From NCBI GenBank assembly GCA_973895155.1, contig OZ316897.1, positions 17,980,001 to 18,044,000 on the forward strand: DNA of 64,000 nucleotides, in the 5' to 3' direction. The stretch is from Marsupella aquatica. Its lineage: Eukaryota > Marchantiophyta. Shown here one piece after another: positions 35,901 to 47,826 of this stretch (the first letter of the stretch is position 1; each line of letters begins with the position of its first letter). The translations under genes and the position numbers were made by a program. Below the pieces are notes generated by a model, which was not told where the DNA came from, did no database searches, and saw nothing but the letters and a program-made list of their open reading frames with translations.

Positions 35901-38739
35901 AGGTGAAACATCTAAAAGGTTTCCTAGGAAAAATAGCATCCCCTTCCCCAGCACATGCTAGTCAATTTCATGAATGCATTCGATGCACCAAAAGTATTTT
36001 AAACTATTCATATTTCCCATGAGATAGTACCACATCCTCTTTGATATGCTCCTCCGCAAGTGTTGAGGAGAGCAGCAGACGAATGTGGTCCCCGCTACGC
36101 AGATTTTCAATCTTCTCTAAAGATAATTCATCGGTATCCGAAATGACAAAGTGCCGTCCGCCTATGTCGATGGAGACTTCTCCAACTTTCTGTTCCACAA
36201 CAACACAAAAACATTACTTGTGAAATTTTAAAGAAATAGAAGAGGTCTTCAGGTATTTTCACGCAAAATTGGGATATTGTGAACCAGAAGTGTAGACTGG
36301 CCAACCTGCCAAGAATTGTTCAAGAGTAGAAATCTCTTCCTCTGACCAACTTCACTTGCAGAGATTTGATATGGAGAGCCAATGTACTCAATCTGAGTAT
36401 CTTTCACAACATGAGGTTTGTGGTAGTGTCCAGTGAAGATCGGAATATCCCGTGGAAAGTTACTTGGCTCTATACCCTCTTTTGCCTGGTAGGATTCATT
36501 CATGTATGCCCCAACCTGAATCATAAACCCAGAGACATACGTCTGAAATCTTTGGATCGTCTGTATAACAAACACAGAAGATTGCGTTCGCTGCGACCCA
36601 ATGTCATATTTAACAACTAAAAGTTCTTAAGGCAAGATTTCTTGAGAAAGTTCTCAACGCAAAACAAAAGAATGTATTAGTTTAGGACCGTTAGGCCAGC
36701 GGGTGCTTGTAGCGATACACACCACATCAAGATGTGCAAAGATCGCCTTCACGTTGGGATGTCGATGGAGTGCCTCTTTAATCAAATCATGGTCCCGGCG
36801 AAAGGGTAACCAGAGGGCATCTAGGAACGCAACAGGGTTATCGAAAACCTTTATCAAAGGGTTCACAGCTCCTAAAACCATCAGGGCATGCATTTGACCA
36901 CCCATATTCACCTGCCGAAAAATGCTCCAAAGAACCGAATCAGTCACGAATCAGACTGTAATATGGTATCTGTAATAAATGAGACTCACAACAACCCGTT
37001 GTACATGACTGCTAGCAAACTCTACAGGAACAATTGTTAACTAAAGGGCGCAGAATAAGTAACGCAAGTGACCTGATCATGATTTCCAGGAATAAAAACT
37101 GCAGGGCAGGTCCATTTTGCAAGCTCGGTAACTACAATGTTAAGAAGTTCCACCGGAAGAGCTCCTCGTGCATGCCAAAAATCTCCCAGGAAGATTATTC
37201 CAGCTTTCCTGTTGAGTCAAAACAATAGTCTTCCACTTTCATTCCAAGTAGCCCTTAACGCAGGCAACTGAAACTCAAATGGAAATTCCATCTCAGATAA
37301 AGATATAAAAATGGGTGCACCGCTATCCTCTGTATGCATCATGTGAATATTAATCTTCTCCCCGTTCTTCAGAACACTGCAGTCTAGATTTCAGCATGCC
37401 AAAGGAAACGGAGGGGAGGTACTACAAGTGAGTGCAGCAGAACAACAATTGCGCACTGGAGAATGTCTGACCTCCCAGACGCCTCGGCATGTACAGCTGC
37501 TAGAACTTTCAGACAAGTGTCACGCGTTCTCCGACTGAAGTGCAGATCAGAAAATACAACCCACGTTTGTACCTTTGACCAGACCGATGCATCAGGTACT
37601 GTCACCTGAAAAAACGAGCTGTACGAGCATTACAGTCTGGAAGTTGTTTGTTGAATCCTTACACAAGAGGAACCTAGGGAAAGTTGGGCGCCATACAATG
37701 CTCAGAGAATGATATGATTCGATCGCCTGTATTAGTGCAAATGCCATGTGGAAATTCAAGTAGGGATATCTTTGATTAGTTTCTTCATACAAAGGTTTTG
37801 CAACAACTAACGAGAACGAGACAAGGCAAAGAGGTGGTCGGGTGAACTTCAAGCTGCTGCATCTAAAATCCAAGACATCGTCTAAGATTTACATGTACTT
37901 AGACGACGATTTTGAGTCACTGCGTGGCGTCTATTCCTCCCCGTAACGTTGACAACGGAGGATTTCACTCAAAAGACACGAAGTACCGGCACCCTAAGGA
38001 TCGCTTAACGTTCAAGAAGATTTGGCTCATCTTTGAAATCTCTCTTATTCGAAACCGGAAATAGAAAGTCGTCAAACATATCAAGTAAATATTGCCACAG
38101 TGAGGCTGTACACGAAGTGCTCACAACTATCCTTTTCACCAAGAACCGTCTACAGAATTTCAAGTAAATGTTGAAAACCAAGTCGAGAGGGAAATCCAAA
38201 ACAAATTCAAAAAACTTTCCGTGATGAATTACCACAAGTCATCCTGGAGGATGTAACGATTTTCCTTACAGGCACAAAATCGGAATTGAGGAAGAAAGTA
38301 AACATACTTGTTGGAGAGCACTGCTCTGCTGGGCATCGCGGGAAGGAACTGGGCTCTGCAATTTCGTAGGTCTCTTTCTTGGTTTGGGAGAGGATATCTT
38401 CTTGGGCAGCTCCTTGGTGGGTGTGTCGAGGTCAGAGCAGGCAGTCGAAGTAGCAATCAGCTTGCTCCCACCACATCTAGCCAAATTACTGGCCAACTTC
38501 GATTTCTGCATCCAAAATCCAAGTGACGTGCGACCTCTTCCCGGAGCTCCAGCTCCAACTTCAGCTCCAGCCCAGCTACTGGAGAGCTCACGGTTGGTCT
38601 TCACAATCTGGGCAAAAGTCGGACCAGGGCGCCTGGCAGACACTGGAATGCACCCAGCAGAAGGCGTGCCTGGAAGTCGTGAGAAAGGCCCCAACGCCAT
38701 GTGTGGCAAACCCACGGCTTGAGCCAGCAATTTCTTCAT
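29974..38739 (-). CDS. SbcD-SbcC (Mre11-Rad50-like) fusion protein, 21 exons
   Basis: Exons: 38739-38308, 37605-37472, 37208-37073, 36911-36723, 36515-36306, 36189-36031, 35703-35617, 35307-35184, 35012-34830, 34450-34312, 34100-34014, 33884-33800, 33551-33366, 33097-33054, 32866-32605, 32328-32140, 31978-31859, 31636-31181, 30946-30719, 30517-30428, 30150-29974. They total 3,717 bp in one frame (about 1,238 residues). The N-terminal ~140 residues are Ser/Arg/Ala/Pro-rich and could be an organelle transit peptide. Residues ~158-330 form a metallophosphoesterase (DLH 164-166, GDFWH 197-201, GNHD 230-233, AHLD ~294, GHYH 326-329), as in SbcD/Mre11. Then comes an SbcC/Rad50 ATPase: Walker A NGAGKST (~535-541), coiled coil, zinc hook CDKC (847-850), second coiled coil, signature LSGGERRR (~1142), Walker B LLVLDE (~1172) and H-loop SQTHGD. 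It should process broken or hairpin DNA ends. Known SbcCD and MRE11-RAD50 are separate subunits. An in-frame ATG at 38850 would add 37 residues. Confidence 0.9.
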
Positions 38740-39011
38740 GAATTCTTCTCGGAAGAAATAACCTGCGACACATTCTTTTCCAGCCCACTGCCGTGTTGGA
38801 CCTTTCATCGATGTTCCCTTGAATAAATGTGAGCGTCGTGCTCTGTACAAAAACAGAGCTCTGCCATGCTTCTCCAGTAGCCTGTGAGAATAACGAAAGT
38901 GGTGTAATGTAATTAATTAAGAAATTTAATTAAGACCATGTCTCCCGGATTGGGGTTCCTGCCTTTTTGGCCGTGTGATATATATGTCTTTTTGGCACTG
39001 TTATATATATA

Positions 39012-39084
39012 TCTACCTACTATAATATACAATCCCGCTTTTTTTTGAGAATCGTCTGCTTACAAAATCAAAAAGAAGCGGGAT
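39012..39084 (+). mobile_element. Helitron-like 5' terminus (copy B)
   Basis: An A|TC junction at 39011/39012 begins TCTACCTACTATAATATACA. Twenty bases in, ATCCCGCTT (39032-39040) pairs perfectly with AAGCGGGAT (39076-39084). Spacing from the TC start and the hairpin span match copy A at 24678. It lies 2 kb upstream of the Helitron-type reading frame at 41024 in the same orientation, so it may be that element's 5' end. Confidence 0.5.
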
Positions 39085-39224
39085 GAAATTGTGTCTGTTG
39101 GATTAAAACGTGTATTTCCATCACCGTTAGATCGGATCATCAGCCCGTCCTGGAGCACAATTGGGGAAATCATGGTCCAGGCATTTGTGTCCACCACAAG
39201 ACCTCTTTTTATCACCTCACGCAA

Positions 39225-40035
39225 GGACGACAAAACCTGACAAAACCGTCCCCTCGCCTCGACTCGCACGGGATTCCCTCCCTCCCTCGCCTCGGGACTC
39301 CCTCCCCCGGCAGCTGGGTCCAGGCGTTCCATATTGAGGCGCCCCCCAAAACCCCAGCGTCGACCATACTCCCGGCCGAGTCCTCCCTGCCAATGTCGAC
39401 TCGCCTCCCACCTCCTCGCCGTGGCCTATGGGAGTCGACCCCCCCACCCCGACTCGCTCTCTCCCCCTCCCTCGCCTCGCCTCCTTCCGTCGCCTCGCCT
39501 CCCCTCGCCTAAACTCGCACCGGCTCCCTCCCTCCCCTCGCCTCGACTCGCACCCCTCCCCCTCCCTCCCCTTGGCCGGCTCACTGTTTCCCTGGCCTCG
39601 ACTCGCCATGGGACTCCCTGACTCCCTCCCTCGCCTGGACTCGGGACTCCCCCCCTCGCCACGACTCGCTCCCCTGTGCGAGTGAGTCCCTCCCTCCCTC
39701 GCCTGGACTCGCCCACTGTCCCTCGCCTGGACTCGGGACTCCCTCCCTCCGTCGCCTCGACTCGCTCGATAAATGCCAGTCATGGGAGGGGGACAGAGGA
39801 GTTGGGGTGGGGCCGTGGAGGACGGCCGAGTAAAAGCAAGTCGGGCGGGGGTTGGAAAATGTCGAGAGGGAGGGGCAGCGACCGAGTTAGGAGGGAGGGA
39901 GAGACTCGGGCGAGATTCGAGTGGAGAGGGAGGCGAGGCGCGAGCGGCGAGCGTGGGGCAGCGGGACTGTCGAGGAGGGAGGGAGTGACTCGGGTGGCAC
40001 TCGGGTGGAGGGAGGCGAGCAGCCACAGAGGTCAG
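39225..40035. repeat. CT-rich to GA-rich low-complexity block
   Basis: CTCGCCTCGACTCG / CTCCCTCC-type pyrimidine repeats (39225-39770) switch at about 39775 to GGGAGG / GGCGAG-type purine repeats on the same strand (to 40030). The architecture resembles the GC-rich foldback family, but the word is CTCGCC rather than CCGGCCC. The open frames of up to 278 codons across it follow from composition and are not called as genes. Confidence 0.7.
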
Positions 40036-41023
40036 TTGACCCCGGCGTGGCAACTGGCATGGCAGATGGCATGGAGCCCAAGACGCTCATCAGGCCTTGC
40101 TGCTGTTGCCACGGCCGTTGCCTGATGCTCCCTTCAGAAAACTGCCCTTTTCCAGTCCACGTCATCTCGCTCGCGGCCGTTCAGTCCTGGGGTTTTGCTC
40201 TCCCCCATGGCCAAAGCCAACACGCACAAACTGACGCAGGTGCAGCTCATAAACCTCTCGCACGGCCAAACCCTGAAGTGCGACATGCCAGGCCCCTCCC
40301 ATTTTCCAGTACACTACCCATTCCCTTTGTATTTCTGGGTTCGAGGCCAAAATATGGGCGGGTAAAGTGGTCCAGGGGTCGCAGGACCCCAGAAACATAT
40401 ATAAGGAGGGTGCATTGTTCTTAGAGGTCATGGGGAAGGGTAATTACCACAGCTTGCATGACGGCTTTTGCTGACCAGTTTTGGGGGGAATGGCTTGGAC
40501 GACCATTCTTTTGGGGGAATTTTGTGTTTAGGGTGACCACCATGGGTGATGGCTTGGGTGATGGCTTGGGCATCATTTGGGGGGATTTGGACTTCATGGC
40601 AAGCACCATGGTTAATGGCTTTGGTGACCACTTTTTTTCCCTCAATGGGTGACGGGCAAACCATGGGCCATGAGAGGGGGTGAGCCAGACCATGGGATGG
40701 GTGACCGCCAAACATGGGCCATGGGATTGGGTGTCGGACAACTGCCGCAAGCAATAAGAATACCATAGGGGCAAGAGACATTCGAAAACGCGATGATCGC
40801 CTTGAAGGTTGGAAGGGTGAGACAAGGGGTCCCGGTAAGCAGTATCCTCGACGGATATTGGGACCCCATCAAAGTCTCAAGTCTCTTGCATTGGTGTGGC
40901 CCAGCCGGCGTTCAATATAGTTAGGGGTCTGTCGAGCTTGAATGAATTTGGATTTTAAAAAATAATCATATGTTTTGTGGGTTGGATGCAGATGATTAAA
41001 GGGGTTGAACATTTTTGGGCAAC
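40036..41023. other. Upstream region of the Helitron-type frame
   Basis: No recognised gene. 40430-40730 is rich in degenerate CATGGG / GGTGA(C/T) words (GGTGATGGCTTGGGTGATGG and similar), forming a weak repeat. Confidence 0.45.
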
Positions 41024-41820
41024 ATGAGAACTCCGGGGGAGAGATCAGAGTTTAATCGCAAGCGATATGCTCAAAACAAGGATGCCATAAATGCAAGGCG
41101 TCGGCAACGATACGCCCAACAACGGTTGCAAGGTGGGAATGTTGTGCACCAGGTCCATGCCGCACCCGAGCAAAGTGTCTCGCCCAGTGTGGGGCCCTTG
41201 GTTTCTGCAGTACTTCCCACACCATGTGTGCCAACTGTTGTAGAAGAACCGAGGGCCATTAGTGGCAGACAATTGCGACGGGAAGCAAGGGTTGTACGAG
41301 GGGCATCAACAATATCATTGCCCCCCATTGAGGAGACAACTTTGGGACCTACTACAGTGCCTGGCCGTGCAAGTAGTGTGAGACAATTGCTTCATGAAGC
41401 AAGGGGGATGCACCAGGCATTGGCCAGATCCATGGCAATGAGGGCCAATCGAGACGGTGCCAGTGGTGCCTTGGATGCATGTGAGATTGACCACCCTTTG
41501 GAGCAATTTGTGCCTACCCCTCCATGTGAGCCCGTAGCCAACAATGAGCCCAGAGATCCCAATGTCTTTGATGAGGATTGGCTCATTCATGGAGCTTTAC
41601 AGGATGGAGCTGACTCGATGTGTGTCATCCCTACCTGTGAAGCGATACCAAACAGTGTATGAGCTGACCCTGACATCTTTGACGAGGATTGGCTCATTGA
41701 TGGTGCCTTGCATGGGGAAGCGGGTCCTATTGTTCACGATGGTGGTGGTCACTTTGACACATTTATTGAGGGCACCTTACGTTTGTCAGATGAAGAGGGA
41801 GAACAAGAGATTGAGGATAT
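41024..41820 (+). pseudogene. Helitron replicase-helicase ORF, N-terminal part
   Basis: ATG at 41024 (the frame can be read from a TTG at 41015). The N-terminus is strongly basic with an Arg/Tyr/Gln pattern (NRKRYAQNKDAINARRRQRY), as at the start of many Helitron proteins. An acidic motif FDEDWLI(H/D)GAL follows and is repeated about 45 residues later. An in-frame TGA (41660-41662) lies between the two repeats, and the frame then stays open to 41820, where the CACTA element is inserted. Across the insertion it continues in the same phase at 60130. It is inactive as it stands, from the nonsense codon, the 18-kb insertion and 3' truncation. Confidence 0.75.
41817..41820. repeat. CACTA target-site duplication ATAT (left)
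   Basis: ATAT directly precedes the CACTA terminus and is repeated at 60126-60129 after TAGTG. The reconstructed empty site is the 12-bp palindrome GAGGATATCCTC, so the duplication could also be 2 bp (AT). The usual 3-bp duplication does not fit. Confidence 0.75.
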
Positions 41821-41852
41821 CACTAGAAGAAACCGAGCCATTCTGAGACCCA
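41821..41852 (+). repeat. CACTA left terminal inverted repeat
   Basis: CACTAGAAGAA is perfect against the right end. The next 20 bases match in GAG and CTGAGACC with mismatches between. The adjacent ATAT/GAGG flank extends the apparent inverted repeat to 19 bp because the target was palindromic. Confidence 0.9.
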
Positions 41853-44800
41853 GCCTTACATGACTTGTGTGAGACCTTTGAAAATAAGTGACTCCAAGGT
41901 TTAGGGTGTCATCTTTGTTACATCTTCTTGACTCACTTTTGGTGAAGTTCTGGGAAGTCATGTATTTAACTATTGGGAAAGTTGCTTCTGTAACTGAGTT
42001 AAGGCAAGTATATTGAAGTTATATAAGTGACCATGACTTACATGATTTCCTTGCCCAATACATATGATTTTGGATCCATCATATTAATCACATTATGTCA
42101 TGCAATTATATATAGTTACCTCCCTTTGCTTTAACCATCACTGAGTTGCTCTTTATTGTTCCCCTGTAAGAAAGTATACATGACATTTTTACCCTAATTG
42201 AAGTTTAGGTAAGTAGGGCAAATTTGTGATTCTAGCTAGACAAGAACCAACCAAATTTAAGTTAACATTCATGTACACGGCCGCAACTGAGTTCAAAAAG
42301 GTGTGAAAATTTGTGCCATGCCCCCAAAAATAATGATGCACCCTAAACCCTAATACTCTACATACATAGTTACCTTAAAAAAGTCACCACAACCAATTAG
42401 TGGTACTTGTCACATACTGCTCACACACATATTAAAACTCACCGAGGAATGTCAGACTTGGGCCTGCTTTCATGACTGCTTTCATGACTGCTTTTGGGTG
42501 TTGTTTTTTGCCATCTGGGTGACTTAGGATATTTATCTAACCCAATGACTATACCCAAAATACCCAACTAAAAGCCCCCCCCCCCAAAAAAATGCATGCA
42601 CCCTTGGTCTTAGTTACCGTTTAATCCTAACTGTGAACTTACGTCTATATGTGTTAGGTGCTTGCAGAATGCCTATGAACGAGTCCTTCCAGTCGACTCA
42701 ATGTTTAGGGTAAACGGATTTTGTAAAGGAAAATTGCACAAAGTGTCGACGGCTACCACCAGGGTTTTCCTTCACGTTTCTGCAAGGGAATCCAAGGCCA
42801 AACACTTTGCGCCCGATAATGCACTTTTCCTCAGTTGCTCTCGACTCTTGCACCTGATCGCACTCAGTCAATACATTTAGCGCTTTTGGAGGTGGGATTT
42901 CATGTCATTGCATAGGGCTTGGAGCTTCGACCTTTGGTATATGACCCATTGTCGACTGCAATCTCACTATAGGGTTTAGGTGGGCCCTAAATCTTACATT
43001 CGTCTTTCCTGTGGTGACAACGCGGGTGCTAAGGTGTATAGGAGCAAGGTTGTCGGGAGGTTTATCGCGGATGACTGGCGATTGGTGAGGCCTATTTGCA
43101 TTCATCTCCACTATCATTGGGTACCCGAGATACAACGATCGACCTTCTATACAGAGGCGAGGAAGTGACGAGAACCTACAACTCTTTGCGGGAATGCGTG
43201 GTCTTCTGCTTACCTGATTGCCCTCATGCTTGACTGTAAATACATTAGTAAAGTTTTGCTTTGGCTCAACTTTGGTCTTTTTTGGCCTTGCGTGACTGCG
43301 CTCACTTCTCTCGGTTTCCAGTGTGCAGTTGGCTAAAGACCTGGATGTCATGCTGTGAGTGCAAGCTGCTAGTAGTTGTCCATAGCTTGGGGAAAGCGGT
43401 GGGGACTGAGGCCACAAAGGAGTTTGACCTGCGCTTTTTTTTCTTTGCAGCAAGAGCGAGAGTGAGACGAGTTGCAAATTGAGTTTCATTGAGCTGCTGC
43501 CTTGGGCTTGGCGGAGGTCCTACACTCTTGTGTTGCTCACTTGTTCAGCTGCGGTGGGAGTGGGCTTTTGGTAGTGACCTGTTCAGTTGCAGTGGGAGCT
43601 GACAACTTTGGTGGCTGTGGTGTTGAGCTTCTGAGGAGGGCAAGCAACTGCGTGATGTGCCCTTGAGTGAATGTCTCTTGGAGGAGCTGCGAAGTGGTGA
43701 AAGGGGAAGGAGGTGAGCTTGGGCCTGGAAGCAATGTGCTTCTCCAACATTTTTGCACAATGCAATGCTGCTCAATCGTTTATCCTTCCTCTAAAGCTGA
43801 GTGTGACGCATCGACCTTTGACGGGAGTATCTGCATTACAGTTTGCTACATACGGCTGCTCTCTGTGTGGCAATCGCCAATAGCTAGCACAATGGAGGGT
43901 TCGACGTCAACTTTGAGTCATTGATCAGTGCACACTACATTGCTCTCCCTTTGCTAAACCCTTTCTTTTGGCTTGGTTCTTGGTGCCTTTGGCATAGGAG
44001 CGACGTTATTGCTAATCAACTCCCGAATCAACTTTGGAGGTGCGGGTTAGAAGGGGTTGGAGAGAGGAGGTCCAAACCGAGAATGCCCTTCACCGTCAAC
44101 GGTTTCTACTAGTCCCGGCCATGCAGCTGAAAGTGCGCTTCTTTCAGGTGTCGTAGCATTCTGCCAGCCGGGTGCTTGGACTGCAGAGAAGAGCAGCCAC
44201 AGTCATTGAGTTCTTCTCCTAGCTCAGCTGCGCATTGTCAACCATCGAGCGCTGCTGCGCGCTAGCTGTGAACCCCAAGAGGAGCTGCGACAAGGAGGAG
44301 ATGCAACCAAGAGGAGATGCGACGAAGAGGAGATGCGACCAAGAGAAGCTGCTGCATCCCACATTGAGTTGGACATTGAGGTAGGGACGTGAGCTACGCA
44401 CTTTCAACCATCAAGCAACCACCAAGCTCGGCAGCGCTCTGGGATTTGTTGGCCACAGCAGACAAAGCGGAAGACAAAGGTGAGTGTTCGTGCACCGTTA
44501 GAGTAACCGCAAGTACTCTATTACATGCCTCGTTGTTCTCTATTACATGCCTTGTTCTCCCGCCCACTGTTTCCTGCGATTTTCTTTCTTCCATAAGAGA
44601 ATGGTGATTTCTTCTTCTATCAAACAAAACCCCACCCAACCACCACACAAGAACGTGGGGTGCGCGCTTCTTAATCCTCCTCAAACTGGCCCATTGTTCA
44701 TTGAAACCCCACATATTACCCACCGGCACCAAGGGTCCAGTCCCAACCCGTCTTCCGCTCCCCACCATCTTCACTCTCTCGCGCATCTATCTCCTGAACG

Positions 44801-46475
44801 GCGTCGCTCTCCCTTAGACGCAGAATGCTCCGCTGTGATATTGCCTCGAACTTTTCTAGTGCAGTCTAGGCAATTAGACTGCTTTTGCGAAAACTGCCCT
44901 TCTTAAAAGTGAGCAATACTAATAAGCCCCGGGGGTGGAGCGTTTGTTACGATGGCCGTGGACCTACCGTGGGCTATGGTAGAACACTCTATTGTCTATG
45001 ATGATTCTGAATCTGCTTGAACTGCGAGTGGATGTGCTTTAAGGCAAACTTGTCGGAGAAATTAGAATGGGGGGACGGAGCTGTCAGTGCTTAGGTTGTG
45101 GCATTTTTGAGATTGTCAAGAGTAATCTGTGATCTCATTTCTAAATGGTTTGAGCTCCTCTGATGTGCATAGGAATCGGGCTGAGGAAAGCTTTTGGGAG
45201 CTATCATCGGAACTAGCTTTCGATCTATTTCTGCTACTTTTGAATTGGTACTTGGGAAGGCTTTGTATCGTTAAGCACTACAAGATTCACAGGCCAGACC
45301 TGCTTGCTAGTATGAGGGGCTTTGAAGGAATGTGTGGCTAGGGCTGATTAAGTATGGATTAATTTTGCATTGCCTGAGATACTAAAACTGCCACCCGCTT
45401 TGTTTCAATGCCTTTGATATTAATTGTTAATATCTCAAGAGGGTTGTCAACTAAGCTGAAAGGAGTCAAAGCTAACTACAAGCTAGCAAATACAGAGAAT
45501 GCTCCCAAGTCGAGTCAGGAGGAAGTTACTAAAACTAGACCTTCACAACTCTCGAAACTGGAAAGTGAAATTCAGCGTGAGACACGTAGCTGAAGGCCAC
45601 AAGGATAACTATATGGCCACGCTGTCCCCCATTCAAGTCCAAAGTCCTCTTCAGATTGTCTGAACTCCTATTGAATGTATTGAATAATTATTTCATCACA
45701 GAAATTTTCAAAACAAACACGGAAGCACCAGGGGGCTGAGGATTGGATATTGAGGCTGAAGACATTGAGGTCATAAACTAGGTGTGGTTCGGGTGACAAT
45801 GTTAGCAACTGATGCTTCTTCAGGGGAACTTCCCATGTGCAGTTTATCCACACATGATTGACTTTGGTTCTTGCTGTTTTTCTTTTGGTGTACTCTTGAG
45901 TTTGGTGTCACTCTATCCTTTCCTGTAGCCTCGAAATAGGAACACACCTGCTTAGTGGTCCCCAATCGCCCAATGATTTATAATGACTGTGTCTAGGTGA
46001 TGTATGCATTGCGTGTTCATTCCAGAAGAATGAATATGTACACTTTGCACAAACCTGGACAGATTTTGAATGTTATTTATCTGAGTTTCTGTTTGTGAGC
46101 TCTGACTTGGAGCCTTAACATTTGTGTTTCTGTGGGGCTGAGCAGAGTTTGTTCCGTCTAGAAGCTGCTGTACTGAAGTGATCAGCCTCCGGCTTGGAGG
46201 TGAATCTTCAATTTTTTGTGGATCCGAGTGACTTCTGTCCAGCTGAGTTTTGCTTTGTCGGGACGATTGTGTTTGGCTAAGATGCTAGATTGTGGCTTAT
46301 CTTCTTGCTTCCAGCTTGTGTATTTTCAATTAATAGAAGTTGGGAACGAAGTGATAATTGAATTTCCTTATATTAAGCATCTTCACCTAGAAACTCAATA
46401 CATAAACTCCAGGATTCCCTCGGGACATAAAATGAGCCAAATTGTCTCAAAATTGGGAACCTGCACCCGCACTAC
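41853..46475. other. CACTA internal DNA without intact genes
   Basis: The first ~600 bp is subterminal sequence with scattered GTGAC(T/C) and GACTTAC words. A GACTGCTTTCAT repeat occurs near 42470-42495 and again near 48500. From 42.6 to 46.4 kb, open frames up to 194 codons (43489-42905, minus) match no family I recognise. They may be degraded captured host sequence. Confidence 0.45.
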
Positions 46476-46835
46476 TCAAACAATTGTGTTGGGCTTGGTG
46501 GCCTTGTAAGTCTTCTTTAGCTTTCGCAATGGAGGTTGAATCTTGCAGTACATCAAGGGGAACTTGATCTTTGAATCATGGAACTGCTTGGTACTTTCTC
46601 GCTTGCACAGAGAGACAGGGACTGTCGTAGTCTTCATGATCTGGATGCAAGGGAACCGAACTCTATGACAAGAAGCCATCTCATCATACATCTGCTCTGC
46701 AGCTCCGTTTCTTGTGGTATCACAATATTCCTTGTACATGTTGTGATAACCTGTACGACTCTGATACGTGGACCCAGATACCGAAGTTCTTAATTGTGGT
46801 GGGCTTCTTTTTGAAGATCTGGTAGACACATTATT
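46476..46835 (-). pseudogene. Ribosomal protein eL20 (RPL18a) fragment, frameshifted
   Basis: The minus-strand frame ending at 46476 matches the C-terminal half of cytosolic ribosomal protein eL20: [41 protein letters not shown] and a Lys-rich tail. Just upstream (about 46750-46820) the family's [14 protein letters not shown] segment is readable but in a different frame, so the copy carries a frameshift. The N-terminal half is missing. It lies antisense inside the CACTA element and is best read as a captured, decayed host gene fragment. Confidence 0.85.
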
Positions 46836-47826
46836 CAGCATTTGCTAACTTCGAAACTAGAAGGGTAACACATTAAACAACAGAGAAACTCACAACATCC
46901 TCCTTTGGTCCTTCAGAGTCTGTACTTTGATTCTGAAGTTTGACTGAGTTTTTGTTTACTAAAAGAATGTGACTGTGTAAGAGTTCCGTTTGGCAGTGGA
47001 TTGGTTGAAGCACTTCATGCTAGTGTGTTGTCCAAAGCTCTTCAACCAGCTTTCGTCTTCCTTGTCTTTCACCACTTACGATGACATCAATTCAGCTAAG
47101 ACCATAGAAGGTTCCAAAGCATCTAACTTGTAAAATCGCATTCTGTTACATCAAGGACTAAGGTGTTGGGTGCCAAAGGAGACAGCACAACAAACACGCT
47201 AAAAAGACTTCAGGACTGGGTTCAACAAGGTAGTGAAGGTGCTTAGAGCCATAGTAAGTATGCATTCTGTATCTTTCTCTGTTGATGTGAGCTTGTGCAT
47301 AATGGGAGTTGTAGTTGGCAAGAGTTCCAAATATGAATAGATCCAGAAGTATGTGATCATGTACTTGCTCTATAAAGTTCTGAAGATATAAGCATTTTCT
47401 GTTAGACCAGGCAACTTGGGAGTTGGTAAGTGTCACCTGCATCTGAGGGGCTACACCGGGGCATCAGTGGAGGTTCACTTGCACAACACGACAACCAGTG
47501 AATTTTCTCTCTGCTGCAACCTGCAAGGTGAGACTTTCGGTCTTTCTGGATGAAAAAACAGGAATTTAATATGATTGATATACATGTCCATCGAGAATAT
47601 GGGTTTATCACCAAGCTCTTTGTCTTAGGAAACTCATAAACTCAGAATCAAATATGTACTATGCACGTTTCATGCTATGTGTATACTATGACCTGTAGTT
47701 GGAACCAAGACAATGAGTGGGAACTGATTAGTTTAGGTGGTTGCTGTTGGCGAGGCAAGTCGACCTCCTGCTCACCTTGCTCATCAAAGGACGTGAACAG
47801 AGGACATCACAACGAAAGCAACACTT

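Noticed and set aside
39217-40125. Open frames of 85-278 codons across the CT/GA-rich block
   Set aside because: Same reason: composition-driven frames on both strands with repetitive sequence.
42980-43168. Ribosomal L14/uL14-like peptide (DNAGAK)
   Set aside because: Only six residues resemble the family, the rest does not, and there is no continuation in any frame.
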